Positions 22,853 through 35,539 of a DNA stretch of 64,000 bases are shown here, piece after piece. This DNA comes from Pollenia angustigena (taxonomy: Eukaryota; Arthropoda; Insecta; Diptera; Polleniidae): contig OV884056.1 of the NCBI GenBank assembly GCA_930367215.1, positions 196,829,310 to 196,893,309 on the forward strand, written 5' to 3'. Within the stretch, counting starts at the first letter, position 1. Each line of letters begins with the position of its first letter. The translations under genes and the position numbers were made by a program. Under the pieces are notes generated by a model. That model saw only the letters and a list, made by a program, of their open reading frames with translations, was not told the DNA's origin and ran no database searches.

Positions 22853-23480
22853 TGTTCGGTTCGGTTCGGTAGATTTGTGAAAAACAGAAACGCTAATTTT
22901 ATTTTGTGCAGTAAATCATTAAAAAAATAACGTCTTTCGAACACAAAAATAATGCTGTTCATATCGAACTCAACAAAAAGATGAGAATATTTAATTCGGT
23001 TCGGTTTTTTTAAAAACCACATACTCCATTGTATTCTGTTCAGCAGATTAATGTTCGTTCGTTTCTGTTGGGCGTAGCGCCCTTTTGGCTGGTAAAAACC
23101 CAAAAATTTTTGCAAAAACAAAATACAAATGCAAAAAAAAAAAACAAAGAGCCAGCAAAATAATTTTATACAAACAAAACACATCCACAATACACACACA
23201 AGCTGTTCATGCTGCGGTCACTACGTTTGTTCATTTTATTGAAATACAATGTTTGTTTCCATAACTACTACAATTGTTCTCTCTTTTACCGAAGAACAGA
23301 ACACTATAAAATATTGGGCTCTTTCTTGAAAATAGTTGCGAACGGTATAAAGCGTTGTGCTCGTCTATACAAACACACAAAACAAATATATTAGAGCCGA
23401 GCTCTAAATAATGTTCTGTTTATTTTCGAACACTGTTTAAAATAAGTTTTCATTTTGCAAAAATGGACTATATTCCAACC
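22853..23480. other. Spacer with GGTTCGGTTC simple repeat
   Basis: A short run of GGTTC units begins at about 22857. Frames on both strands (22825-23199 minus, 23209-23394 plus) have no recognisable domain. Confidence 0.4.
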
Positions 23481-23482
23481 CA

Positions 23483-24423
23483 CACTGAAAGAAAAATGCT
23501 TCATATATTTAATGAATCATTTTCATAAAAAAGTTTTCCTTGGGTAAATGAAAATTTTCATTGTCTAAATGGAATTTCATAGGTTTGATGAAGTATTTTC
23601 GTTAAAATCGCTTCATTAGATTTCGTAATTACGTTAAAAATTTTCATTGGATATATGAAAACTTAAGGTTGTCCAAGTTAAACAAAAAATTTTAATTGGG
23701 AACTTAAAAAAACAATATACAAACATAACTATATTCATAAATTAATACAAAATTATAGTTTCCTGAAAAAAATGTTTAATTGTTATTTAAAAAATGTAAG
23801 ATTTAATAATTTAATACATCTAATGTTAGATCTATGCCATTAATTTTATGAATTAAAAAATTTTTTTTATAAAAGCAACATATTTCAATAATTGCCTTCA
23901 TAAATTTAAATTTTCATTATGACAATAAAAATGTCATTATAGTAATGAAACAAAAACTTTCAATCCACTTTCAATCAACGTTTTTATTGTTATTATGGAC
24001 AATTTAATCTCATATTTACGGTCTTAATTGAGAAAAAAACATAGTTTTTTTATACAAAAACTACACTGCCCCGGTAGACTAGCTGGTAGTGAGCTAGTCT
24101 ATCAGCACCGAGGTTACATGTTCGAATCCCACCAGAGACAGAAAAAAAAATAAAAAATAAAATGAAGTAAAATAAAATAAGAAAAAAGAAAAAAATATAA
24201 ATAAATAAAAAAAAAAAATAAAAAAAAAAAAAAAATGTTACTTTATTGAAAGTATTCATCCAATGAATAATATTCATGGATCTAATGTAATGTTTCATTA
24301 AGTCCTTTTAATGAAACAGGTTTCATTGATCCAACGAAGCGCTGCATAGGTTCCTTTATAATGCAATTTTTCATGGCATTAATGTCAAAATTCGTTAGTA
24401 TTGCGAAGAAAATTCTTTCAGTG
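23483..24423. mobile_element. MITE with CACTGAAAGAAAA ends, containing a SINE
   Basis: The left end CACTGAAAGAAAAAT and the right end ATTCTTTCAGTG are inverted, with CA on both outer sides (23481-23482; 24424-24425) where a TA would be expected. The inside is rich in TTCATT/AATGAA motifs, as in the smaller element at 54078-54254 that has related ends. A tRNA-derived SINE with a long A-rich tail is inserted at about 24066-24235. Confidence 0.65.
24066..24235 (+). mobile_element. tRNA-derived SINE with A-rich tail
   Basis: The head TGCCCCGGTAGACTAGC carries an A-box-like region and, about 45 bp on, a B-box-like TGTTCGAATCCCA. A tail of about 95 bp of A-rich sequence follows, as in a SINE. The acceptor arms do not pair, so this is not a tRNA gene. 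The same head occurs at about 57124-57172. The TSD is not clear. The Phe/Lys-rich minus-strand ORF over the tail is an artefact. Confidence 0.65.
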
Positions 24424-24425
24424 CA

Positions 24426-24840
24426 GTAAAACAGCAAAAAGGCGCCAGGTGACAAAATCACATTTAGCTTATTTAATGTTTTTTGAAATTTCTGAAAAAG
24501 TGGTGTAGAAAGGAGGTTGTAAGAATCGAGTTTTCCAACTCAGCTCCTCAAATATTGGTATTAAAAAGGTATGTTTAAAACAAGCTCCTTTTTATACGCA
24601 TATACCTCATTAGTGCGGAGGGCATTATGTGTTTGTGGAGATGTGTGTAACACTAAACAGAATTTGTGCTATATTCACTTTTTAGTCTACCGATCGACCC
24701 AGAATCACTTTCTGCGTCGATCTAACGACATTCGTTCGTTCGTTTGGCTGGCTGTCTATCTAAACATTTTGCGCAAAGTACATGAGATAGCTAATTATAA
24801 TTTGGTATGTGCATTTTATTTGTCATAAGGAACATGCTTA
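24426..24840. other. Spacer, no gene seen
   Basis: Moderate complexity. An 85-codon frame at 24571-24828 shows no domain, and no splice structure was convincing. Confidence 0.35.
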
Positions 24841-25560
24841 TTGAAAACAGGCAGATAAGTCCGTAACTTCACATATACCCCATACAAGCATCTTTCGAAG
24901 TAAGGTCTTCGTGCCCATTAACCATTTTCCAAACTTATTTTTAAATATTCTGGGGCCTTGAGTATTACAAAATCGATTAAGCCATTTTCATCTGTCTGCC
25001 CGCCTGTTTAAAACACGCACACTTTCGAAACACCCAACAGTATAGAAAAATTTGGTGTCAAATTGTTTCTAGGCCTGGGATTGAAATCCAGTAAATAAGG
25101 TTCAGTAGAAAAGGAGTTATAATACAAAATGTGAAACAAACTCCCTTAAAAATTTATATTTTTCTTACTAAAGCTAACAAACATTTGTGACGGAAAGCAC
25201 AAATTCTTGTTATTTAGCTAAAAATTGTATTACCAAATTTATTATAGATCGGTCAATAATTTACCACAATCCCCATTAAATCCTACTCTCGGAAAACACA
25301 TAAGTACGAATGCAACCGTTACGAATAACGATGTTGCCGTTAAATTTGTCCTTTCATAGTTCTACAAGATTGGAAATCACTCTGCCAAGTTTTGTAAAGA
25401 TCAATCAATAATTTACTTTAGGCCCCATCTAAACCCACAATCGGAAAATACTTTTGGACGCCTAAAACCATAAAGAATAACATTTAATACTGTAAGGGAA
25501 GTTTTTTTTTAATATTTGTTTATAATTTTAAGATATAACGCCTAGTCCAGAAATAGTCTT
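24841..25560. repeat. Probable dispersed repeat with CTGTCTGCCCGCCTGTT box
   Basis: The order CTGTCTGCCCGCCTG, AAAACACGCACACTTTCGAA is found again before the hAT element at 61130-61175 (CTGTCCGTCTGTTGAAAACACGCTCATTTTCGAA). Such boxes are common in fly intergenic repeats. The ends could not be set. Confidence 0.5.
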
Positions 25561-26519
25561 ACTCTGAGTGGAGGGAATCTTACTTGTTTAATATGAATTT
25601 AAAACCCGTAGATTATTAAAAAATCATTTAAACCTTAAAAGAATTCTATGACTCTTTTGCATCTTAATAGTATCCCTTGCTTACGTTTTTTTTTTTCAAA
25701 ACATGTTTATCGACATCCTGTCATTTTAAGCAATCCTTTTCTTAAACCCAATTTTGATAACATATCTTGTATATTTTTAAAATAAAGATTTTTCGTTCGA
25801 TTAAATAAAATTAACTGCAATTCACTGTAAATTTGAAAAGAACTTCCACCTTGTATTGCTGCAATGAAAAGTAAAACTTTTTCATTAAAACAATAAAACA
25901 AGTTAAATTAAACAGAAATTCGATATAAACCCCAAATCAATAAAGTTTGTTTTTCCTTAGTAAAATTTTTTTTCTGTTAAGAGATAATGTTTTGTAACCC
26001 AGTGAACTTTAAAGTTTCAAATGAATTTCAATAAAACGGATATGTTAGCAACCAAACTGTTTGTTGGGCTTAAAACAATAATATACGTTTCTTTGTCTGT
26101 GTGCAAATACTGGTGCAATTTTATTAATCACATCAATGCGGTTTTTGCTCATGGGCATGGGTTTGGGGGGAGGGTGTGCTCCGGTTGTAACCAGCAAGGA
26201 ATGAAAGAACACGGGTGAAATACTTAGATTAGTTTACATTTTAAAAATTCATTGCTTTTCATTCTTCGCATAAGTACCATTTAAGGGTGATAATCGTTAT
26301 ATTTTTTTACTCTGTGTGTGCATAAGGAAAACCAGCAAACATTTATATTACATAAAAAAAAACTTTTTTGAATTTTAAATCATTTAAAGAATATTCAAAA
26401 CTTTAAAAAAAGTAGCACTAAAATATTTACAACAGAGCAACGAATTTTAAGGCAAATGAAGCTTGTTGTATTTAAGGCACCGGTTGTAAAAAGTTGTACA
26501 ATATAATAGATAGATATGA
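25561..26519. other. AT-rich spacer
   Basis: No gene is supported; the short frames at 25707-25901 and 26021-26218 lack features. Confidence 0.4.
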
Positions 26520-26733
26520 ATGTAGAAGGCCATACGAACCACGATCTCGAGGATCTTTTTTGCAACCTATGTATCTCACCATGTAAGGTTCAGGCATCAG
26601 AGGAGATGTTCCGACGTTTCTTCATCCACCTCACAGAATCTGCTTATCTTGGTTCAATACCCATTATAATCTGATGGTATCTAAGACCCAAAGTGACGTA
26701 AGTTCTCCCTTCTGAAGCAGAAGTAGCCTACTA
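26520..26733 (-). pseudogene. 3' end of an RNase-H-bearing LINE ORF2 (C-terminal Cys motif)
   Basis: The minus strand reads RFCEVDEETSEHLL followed by a stop and CLNLTW, matching the CRFC..E..HLLC.C motif at the C-terminus of I/R1/LOA-type LINE proteins. Upstream pieces resemble the LRYH...MGI stretch that precedes it. Several stops and frame changes show decay. It continues at 27509-27786 on the far side of a MITE. Confidence 0.65.
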
Positions 26734-27508
26734 CATTGATAGAAAAGGCGTCATAACGCTGATGTATTTTGAAATCAGTAGTATGACAAGTGTCTTCGGT
26801 TTTGACCCCATGACACTTTTCATCATGGTGAAGTCAACCTAAACATAACTTGGGGATGACACAGCGGCATCACAGAAATGACGAACATGTCCTCAGTGCG
26901 ATGACGCAGTAACTTCGGAGAAAGGACACATTACCTTCAATTTAATGACAGTTTGTCATTAAGTCAAAGTCACTGGAATTGACTTAATTCAGAGTGAGAG
27001 AATATTATTGTTTTTTTTGAAAGCGAGCAATTCATCAGATTTATTTTGAAAGTTTCACAATCAAGGGTTGTGAACAACCTCTTCACCAGGGATGCTGTAA
27101 CCGTTACATATATTTGTTTCACGTTTGTTGAATTACGACCTTTGTTTACAGCAGAACTCCCAATAATTAGACACCAGCACCATGCGCCATATGGTTTTTG
27201 TAATCATTCTACTTTAAAAATTTGATGTATTAAACTAAATAATTGAAAAAAATAGAATATAGGAATTTTTGCTTCTTATAATACATTGTAATCATGAAAA
27301 TAATGTTAACAATATACAAAATGTGGCATTGAATTAATGTCACTATAGTTATAAAATAGATGACACGTAAATATAACAAATTGTACGAAGACGTTAGTCA
27401 TTGGATTGATGTTACTTTTTGCATCATTGATGCCATTTGTAGTAAAATTGATGTTACAATTCTGATGTAAGGGCATCATCAATATGAAGATGCATTTTTC
27501 TATCAGTG
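26734..27508. mobile_element. MITE with CAYTGATAGAAAA ends inserted in a LINE relic (775 bp)
   Basis: The ends CATTGATAGAAAA and TTTTTCTATCAGTG are inverted and flanked by TA at 26732-26733 and 27509-27510. Interior sequence (TTCTACTTTAAAAATTTGATG, then AATAGAATATAGGAATT) is related to family A at 5849 and 21950, so this is a diverged relative. It splits the LINE relic. Confidence 0.7.
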
Positions 27509-27786
27509 TACTTGCATCGTGACAGAGTCCCAAATCTCTGGGACTGTCTTAATCCAGCAACTGACGTCCATGTGTGAAGGAATTCACGTTTAGACAAGGT
27601 TTACAACGTCCCCTTAATGTGACCAGCAGGGACGCCGATAAATGGCTCAGGTCCGTTAAATGGGCGGCGAGCTCCCTTGTTTCTCGAGCAGTCAGCCCTT
27701 TCGTTGCCCACATGGCCTTCATGGCCAGGTACTCAACACAAATTCAACTCATTGTGTTTCCCCAGATCGTCCAGAGATGTTTATAA
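27509..27786 (-). pseudogene. RNase H domain relic of a LINE ORF2
   Basis: The minus strand encodes VPGHEGHVGNERADCSRNKG, the last conserved RNase H motif of LINE ORF2 proteins, followed by the GPEPFIGVPAGHIK segment typical of I/LOA/R1-group elements. It joins in order with the C-terminal Cys motif at 26520-26733 once the intervening MITE is removed. Frame changes and missing upstream RT show a truncated dead copy, different from the Jockey family, which lacks RNase H. Confidence 0.75.
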
Positions 27787-27789
27787 AAT

Positions 27790-29931
27790 AAAATTTGCGT
27801 TTGTAAATTAGCTAGACACTAGGTTTAAAGCTTTTCAACATTAAACTTTTTTTTGATATGTTTCTTTTATCAAAAAATTGTTTGCTGGGTTAGCCTTCCT
27901 CTTCAAAACTAAGGGTGAAGTGTAAATGAATATTGAACTGTTTGAAAGTAAAGAAAAAGAGTAGAAGATTGAAAGTGCATTTAATAATAACGTTCAAAAG
28001 TTGAAAAACAACAAACACAACAACAAGTATTTCAACAAAAGCTGGTAGCAGTTGTGGCAGTAATAACAACAATATAAAGAAAGACATAAATTTAAGAATT
28101 GATGTGATAATGTGAGCTAAAAAGCAAAATCATACAGCAAATAATTTGAAATGTTGCCTTCAGGGACTGTTTTAATACTTCTACCCACCGAAGTTGAAAA
28201 GAATTGGTTTGAGTAAGATTTTAAGAATCAGCGGTGAAAAGGGGGAGTTCAATTGGGACGGAGGCAAATGATGGCAGTGAAAAAGTCAGCCTTAATATCT
28301 TAATAATGTTGTGTAATTTAGCTGTACTTGCAAATATTTATGAAAGGGAGGAATGTTTTTGTTTCTTGACAGGCCCTTGTAATTAAATATTTTTTTTTTT
28401 TTTTTTTTTTGAAAACTAATGATTTAGAAATATGTGATTGTTTGGGCGGCATAAGTTGCACTCGTGATGTTTGGCAATGGAATAATATTTATTTAAATAG
28501 TTAAATCTAAATTTGCAATAAATATCTGCGTTATCTTAAAATACTAATTGGATGTCGAAATATTTAGCTAGAATTTAAAGAAACGAAATTCTAGTAGTTC
28601 CACAATAATATGGCTCAAATCAGTGTTGTCACTTTTTGGGTGATTACCCGATTTGACATAATTTTCACTATCGTGAGTAGAGCGTGGGTAATTTCTCTAA
28701 GGTGTAATTTGAAATTCTTACTTAAGATACCCAAATGAAATCCAGATTCGAATTTAGTGATGACATTTATTTCTTTTTAAATACTGTTGCTTAAAAATGC
28801 ACAGTCTTCTGAACCAAAGTCTCGGTTTCTTTTTAGGAAAAGACTTCAATCATTAAAAATATATTTTCTTAAGTTTGGTAATGAATGTCGTAAGATGAAC
28901 CCTTAGATTTGGATGATTTAGAACCTGAAGTTTATAGAAAAAAGTTTTTCAAACTAAAAACAACCCAACAAAAATCCAATATTGCAACATATAATTAATT
29001 TTATTTATATCTTGCAACTTTTTAATGCTTTAGTTTTTAGAATATTTAACGCCCTTTACAGTTGTAAAACTGAATTATGAAAGGGACAGTTGTATAAAAT
29101 CCTACAGGCATTTTGTTTACTTAATAAGGTATAAAGGGTTTTTGTGAGACCATGAAACTTAAAATAGGAGACAACACAAAAAAAATTATTTTTGATCGCT
29201 AACTGATACACGGCATTACCATTTGAAACTGATATCAAATAAATAGGCACCGCGCCTGACCTTGACGAAACGCATTGCAGTCGTCCAATTTTGTTTTTCT
29301 TCTTCGAGCATTGCTGGCTGCATGTCACGAATAAAATGATGAATGCCCTGAAGTCTAATTGACAGTTTATTTTCTCTAAGTCAACACATTGCTTTCATTT
29401 GTGAAAAAATAAGTTGCATCAGTTTAATCATGAAGTCGCCTATAAGTTGCGAAAATCGATGGCTGAATTTTAAAACAAATTTGGTGGCGTTATTCAAGCA
29501 TGCATCTATTTATGATGATGTGCCTGAGCAAAAAGTGAAAGCAGTACGACAGCTCGTTTAACAGCTATCCTTTCATAAGCTCTATGGGGAAAAAAGAAAA
29601 CACCCATTATAAAGGACTAGTAATGAGCATATAGATATATGCAACCAAATGTAGGAGTTAAACTCATTATTTTAAAAGTTTTATTTTATGTTTAATTAAT
29701 TGTTTTAAGTCTTTAATGTAAATTTTGTGAATTTATTTAAAATTACAACAAGAATCTTAACAGTTTTACTAATATTCTTCTTCTTTTAATAAGTTTGATC
29801 TTAACATAAATTAATTGTTAAAAAACTGTCCGTTACTTTTTGAGTTATCTCAATATACCGAAAAAAACTTAATTTTTAATTGGAAATACCTCTCAAAATA
29901 GATGTGAAAGTTGGGAGTCAGCTGATATATC
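27790..29931. other. Long AT-rich spacer
   Basis: No gene is supported. There is a poly(T) run at about 28390-28412. A 43-codon frame starting at about 29429 has ordinary amino-acid composition but no recognised family. Confidence 0.4.
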
Positions 29932-30033
29932 TTTTTTTTTTTTTTTTTTTTTTTTTGTCATTATTTTTATTGAATCTTCATATATTAAATATGAACTAAC
30001 AATAATTAATCAAATCTTAACCTTTATAGGTGT

Positions 30034-32666
30034 TTATCGCTCATCTAATTGGGTAAGTGCTGCAGTGTCTCTTCTTCTTAAGCGATTGTGGCCGCCATGA
30101 TTTAAAATATTTCGAGCTAGTGGATTTGGGTGTTGTTCAAGCCTTTTTAAATATTTTATTGCATATTTTGTAATCATTGAGATCCTTATGAATGTTTGAG
30201 TTTTTAACATACCAGGGAGCGGCTGTGATTATTCGAAGAAGTTTATTTTGGCGCCTTTGAATTTTGTCGATATTAGAGGCCGAGGCAGTGCCCCATAGTT
30301 GAATACCGTAGCACCAGATAGGCTTTAAGATAGAGTTGTAAAGTAGAAGCTTGCAATCGAGACTAAGGACAGAATTTCTTCCAATAAGCCAATGAATTTG
30401 AATGGCTTTTAGTTTCATTTGAGTTAATTTTGCCTCTATATGGCATTTCCACGTTAATCGCCGATCCAGATGTATACCGAGATATTTAACATGCGAATGT
30501 TGAGGAATTATTTGATTATTGATTGTAATAGGGGGGCAAGATTCTCGGCGCAAAGTGAATGTTATATGTACACATTTTTGCTCATTGACCATTATCCTCC
30601 ATTGTCTTAACCATATTTCTAGTTGGAATATATGATGCTGTAAGTAACGCGATGCTTCATAACGATTTTCGTGGACGCTTAGAAAAGCTGTATCGTCTGC
30701 AAATGTTGAAGTTTGTGTGTAGTTGCTTGTTGGCATGTCCGAAGTATAAATTAAGTATAATAGGGGGCCCAGGATGCTGCCTTGTGGGACTCCAGCGGCA
30801 ATGGGATGAGGTGAACTTAAGAAATTTCCTTCTTTAATAATAAATTGACGACCGACTAAGTAGCTTTCTAGCAGCTTGTGTGTGTTTGCTGGTAAATTTT
30901 GCTTCAATTTGTGTAATAAGCCTTCATGCCAGACTTTGTCAAAAGCTTGCGAAACATCGATGAAGAGAGCTGAGCAATATTTCTTTTCTTCAAATGCTTT
31001 TCTTATGAGATTTACTATTCGATGAGTCTGCTCGATTGTGCTGTGTTTTCTTCTAAATCCGAACTGATGGTTTGGAATACATCTATTTTCACTTAAAATT
31101 GGTGTTAATTTTGAAACTAATAATTTCTCAAACAGCTTTGACATATTTGATAATAAGCTAATAGGTCTATAAGACTCAACTTTTGTATGATCTTTACCTG
31201 GCTTTGGTATCATGGTAACTAAGGAAACCTTCCATTTTTCAGGATAGTATTCAAGGCGTAAAATAGCATTAAATATAAAAAGAATAATTTTCTTTGCTAT
31301 GCGAGGTAGCTCCAAAAGCATTTTATTACTGATTTTATCAATACCAGGTGCCTTCTTAGTGTTTAAGTCACAAATAGCCTTTTCGATTTCTCTTATCTCA
31401 AATCTGAGGGGAATAGCTGCTCTAGCATCAACAGGTGGTAACTCGACCGCAATATTGTGAGATATATTTGGTGTAAATACGTTTTTCAAATGATTTACAA
31501 ACAGGTTTCCTTTTTCATTATCATTTTTTGCCCAGCTACCATTCAAGTTTCTTAATGGTGGCTTAGATATAACTGGCCTTTTTAGATTTCTAGCTGCACG
31601 CCATAATGAGTAGTCAGATTGTGGAGTTGCATCAAGTTCCTTAAGATATTTTTCTAGAGAAGCCGTTTTCTGATTCTGTAGCAACTTTCTTAGCCTTTTT
31701 GTGCATTCTTTTAATAAAATCTTAAGTTGCGGGGATCTGTAAAGTTGCCACTCTCTTCGAACTCTCCTTTTTTCAGTCAAGAGCCGCTCGACATCTGAAG
31801 AACATATTTTATTATTTTTAATTTTTTTGGGGGTAACGCTGGAGTGTTGAACAGCTAGTTTAAGATAACTGCCAAGAGAGAGATCCACATTCTCCGGTGT
31901 ACTAAGCGGAATATTTTCTGTGCAATGGGCACTGAGAAATTTTTTATATTTTAACCAATTTATTTGTGTGGCTGGCGTAGCTAAGTAACCTGACGGAAAT
32001 ACAATTCTATTTGGGTTCAATTGTAGGTGTGTGGTCGGATGATAATTCTAAGGAAGCTTCAACATGAATCGTTTCTGTGGGGATGTTTTTAACCACGCCA
32101 AAGTCGATAACATCTGGAATTTTTTGCTGATCAGTAGGCCAATATGTTGGTTGCCCGCTCGCGACCACATTTAAACCCATTTTAGAGATTGTGTTAAACA
32201 AAACACGACCTTTTGGTGTTATAAGTCGTGACCCCCAGAAGGTATGTTTAGCGTTATAATCGCCAGCGGCCAGAAAACAGGGTCCTAATGATTTATAATA
32301 TTTATAATATTGGCCTTCTGATATGGAAAATCTAGGTGGAGAGTATAAAGAAGAAATTACTATGTTTCGATTTAGCTCCTCAACACAAATAGTCGTTGCT
32401 TGCAGATAGTCTTCACGGTGATCACACATAATGTAGTGTTTGACTCGAGTTTTTATTAAGATAGCAGAACCTCCACAAGCTCTATCTCGAGGGTCCTTGG
32501 TATCATATAGTATATAACCATTGATTTTAAACGTATTTCTTGAGGTCAAATGAGTTTCAGAAATCATCATGACATCAATTTGTTTATTTTTAAGAAAGTA
32601 TTCTAATTCATTTTTATGTTGGCGGATGCCGTTTGCGTTCCAAAAACAAATTTTTAAATAGTTCAT
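30034..32666 (-). pseudogene. Jockey ORF2 copy 2, with two frameshifting deletions
   Basis: The frame opens at 32666 (ATGA overlap with ORF1) with the APE endonuclease through SSDHTPTI at about 32020. There an 11-bp deletion relative to copy 1 shifts the frame. The second segment (30137-32020) carries the complete RT with KKAPGIDKIS, FIDVSQAFDKVW, GVPQGSILGP, FADD and the thumb. A 20-bp deletion, bounded by ATG on both sides in copy 1, removes the frame again near 30180, so the last about 45 codons to the original stop at 30034 are lost. The Tyr codon that is a stop in copy 1 is intact here. A five-residue insertion relative to copy 1 lies just after the first lesion. Confidence 0.95.
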
Positions 32667-34175
32667 GGTTTGTTAAGTACAGCTTGCAATAACATCGATT
32701 GCATTCTAAGCATTTCCTGCATCATATTACCCATTGTGTTCGTAAAATTATTTACTGTTTGCACTAATGTTTCCATGGTTTTTTCTAAACGACTTAAATT
32801 AGAAACCGGAGTTTCATCATTACTTGGCGAGGCACCTTGCATTGGCTGATGGTTTGATTTTAGGACGTTAGCGTAAGAGGTTCTGTTATTACTAGGCTGG
32901 GGGGCTTGCATTGCATTTGTGTTTACCTGATTTGCAACCTGCATTTGAGGGGTATTTGTTTTCGGTCCAACCGTCTGCTTGACAATATTATATACTGGGC
33001 ATCCTCTATAATTGGCAGTGTGATTACCGCCACAGTTGCTACATTTTTTTACGTTGGGGTCGGTTTTAGACTTATCGCAAGAAACTGTACCGTGTAGTTC
33101 ACCACATACTACGCAGACAGGGGGTAAGTAGCAGTATGCCTTGGTATGGCCAAATTCTTGGCAGTTTAAGCACTGAACAGGACCATTTTTTTTGTGCGGC
33201 TCTTCTATAGTTATTCTTCTGTAGAGAATATATTTTAAATTGTAAATTGGATGTGTTTCGTTTTTTTTAAGTTTTACGTCGCCGGGTTCAAACTCCACTC
33301 GAAAAAGTGGTTGGGGAATTTTTTCTCTATTTTTAATATTTACTTCATGTTTTACCTTGAAGCCTTTTTCTTCTAGGAATGTTTTAACCTCTTCTGGGTC
33401 CACACATGAGTCAATACCCTTAATCACTACCTGTAGACCTTTACTGCTTTTCAGTTGGTAGGTATAAAAGTTTTTTTTAAGCGTTTCAAAGTTGTTTACT
33501 ATTTTGCGAAAATCATTCTCATTATTGACTTTTTGTCTCGTTTATACTTCCACGCTTTATAACCGCTACGTAAAACGAATTTTCACCTATCACCGATATC
33601 AAACTCTTTATGAGCTCATTTGAATTTTGCTCCCTTAGATATATCGGGGGAGGCTTGGATGGTTTAATGACGTTTGGTGCTTCAGAGGATTCATCCTCCA
33701 GAATTGCAAAACGATTTTGAGTATTTATTTTATCAAAAGATGGTACTTTTGAGGCCGAAGCAACTGCTGCAGAGGTAGGGCTGCGTCCCCGTTTAAGCAC
33801 TGTTATGTACCTGTCCATGCCAACTTGTACTGTAGGCTTTTGACAACTTTTTACAGGGGGGTTTTCCATTGCATTTGTGTTTGAGTTCATGGTATCATTT
33901 CCCACTAAATTTGTTTTTGACGTCACGGCAATTCTTGCTGGGCTGGCAACACTTGTCACCAAATCTAGTTGTAGTTTTTTTAATGAGTCACTATCCACTG
34001 TTTTCGTAAACACCGAGGGTGATAGGGAACGTGTTCGAATAATTGGCTTAGCCGTTAAATAGTTTATATTGTTTTGTTTTGTTTTATTTATTTCTACATT
34101 ATTTTCGTTTGCCTGAACTAAAACGTAAACGTTTCTTTCATTTTGTCTTAGTGTTGTTTCACTGTTCGTACTCAT
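32663..34175 (-). pseudogene. Jockey ORF1 copy 2, frameshifted by a 5-bp deletion
   Basis: The first segment (33522-34175) matches the N-terminus of copy 1 ORF1. A 5-bp deletion after the INETK segment shifts the frame and gives a stop. The second segment (32663-33427) keeps the pre-knuckle region, the three CCHC-type zinc knuckles and the Met/Gln-rich C-terminus in one frame, showing that the A-run frameshift of copy 1 is private to that copy. Confidence 0.93.
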
Positions 34176-34550
34176 GCAAAGAGTTGTTTTTGTTTTTCAC
34201 CGTTTTGCTTTGCTTTAATATTTTTATTATTTATTGTATTTTACAACAACAAAAAAAACAAGAAATTTAAATTTAAATGTTTTTGGTTAGAATATGTATA
34301 CACATGTATGAACATTCATACGTACATACATATATATTTTTACTGTTTTATTTTATTTAATTTTATCGTTTTAAATTGTTCACTATTATGTTAAGTAATT
34401 TAAATAACAAAATATATTATTTTTTTTTTAAGCGTCCATTCGCTGCTTATATTTATGTATTACAAAATCAAATGTGATTAATTAATAGTTCAAATCGTAT
34501 GCGGGGCTAAAAATATACGTCTGTATCACAACAAAGCACAAACCGAACTG

Positions 34551-35539
34551 GAGATATATATATCTTTACGGCAAATAAATTATTCCCAGATGAGGTCGGA
34601 TTAGCTTTGCGACGTAAGAGAAACAAATGAGACATTGAGAAAACCAAATTTCTTTAATCTGCAGTTTTTGGTTGCATAAAAAGATAATTGGGAAAACGAA
34701 CATTAGGCAATCGAATGCAATTCGGGAGGTCCATAATTAAACGCAACTATAATAATTTTTTTAATAAATGAAAAAAGGTGCGGTCTATGTTTTTTAAAAG
34801 ACTTTTTGTTGTAAAGTAGTTTACTTACAATAGAACAATTTAAAATAAATAAATAATTTTTTGTGGCAGTTAATTTTCAAATTACTTAGAAAACAAATTC
34901 GAAATAGTTATGTTTTGATCCGATTCGTTGTAAAGAAATTCATGTTTATATGAACCCAATAGAAATGTTGAGTTTTAAAATAAACTTGGTTTGGAATTAT
35001 GACTTATTCATTCAAATTATATTGTAGTTTTACCTCTGGTTTTGAATTTCATAAGTTTTATAGAAAACTAGCCGTTCAAACAGCGTTGCCAGCCCAGAAT
35101 TTATTTTTAACTTATTATAAAGAAAAATAAAGCCTGTTTTATTGTGTGAAGATCGACCTACATAAGTTTTAAATTTCATCAAAATCGAAATTGCCAATCT
35201 ATCCCTTCATAATCATAGCTTTAAAAAACACAATAATAACGCAGATCTATCTATTCAAATATCATCAAAATTGGTTAGATATTTTCGGATTGGCAGCAAT
35301 TCTCCGTATGTCCTCTCTTGGTCGCTTTCGCATTCGGTCAGGGGACGGTCGAGCAGAGATATAGACTAGAGGCGGATTCGATGGTGGACACACATGTTAA
35401 AATGGCTTTCTTTTTCTTTTGAATACGCCAACTATTGCTTTAATAGATCTCTTTTAAAACGGTAATTAATATTGTCTGAAAATGGCTTAGCGGCCCTGAA
35501 CTTTATCCAAAGTTAGTACTATCTAGAGAAATACAAAGT
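34551..35539. other. AT-rich spacer
   Basis: No gene is supported. About 35150-35390 (AAATTTCATCAAAATCG, ATCATCAAAATTGG, then GGTCGCTTTCGCATTCGG) looks like decayed intergenic repeat, but no boundaries are visible. Confidence 0.4.

Larger units (their letters stand above)
29932..34550 (-). mobile_element. Jockey-clade non-LTR retrotransposon, copy 2 (near full length)
   Basis: This is the same family as 934-5639, in reverse orientation, complete from the CCGAACTG 5' end (34543-34550) to a poly(T) tract of about 25 (29932-29956) that marks the 3' poly(A). The flanks read GATATATC on the 3' side and GATATATATATC on the 5' side, so the TSD appears altered by TA-repeat slippage. It differs from copy 1 by scattered substitutions and carries its own disabling deletions in both ORFs: 5 bp in ORF1, 11 bp and 20 bp in ORF2. 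Confidence 0.95.

Noticed and set aside
24066..24140. Functional tRNA gene
   Set aside because: There is a B-box-like motif, but the acceptor arms do not pair and no proper anticodon arm is formed; SINE is the better reading.
24050..24298. Minus-strand ORF rich in Phe and Ile
   Set aside because: It is the reverse reading of the A-rich SINE tail and tRNA-like head.
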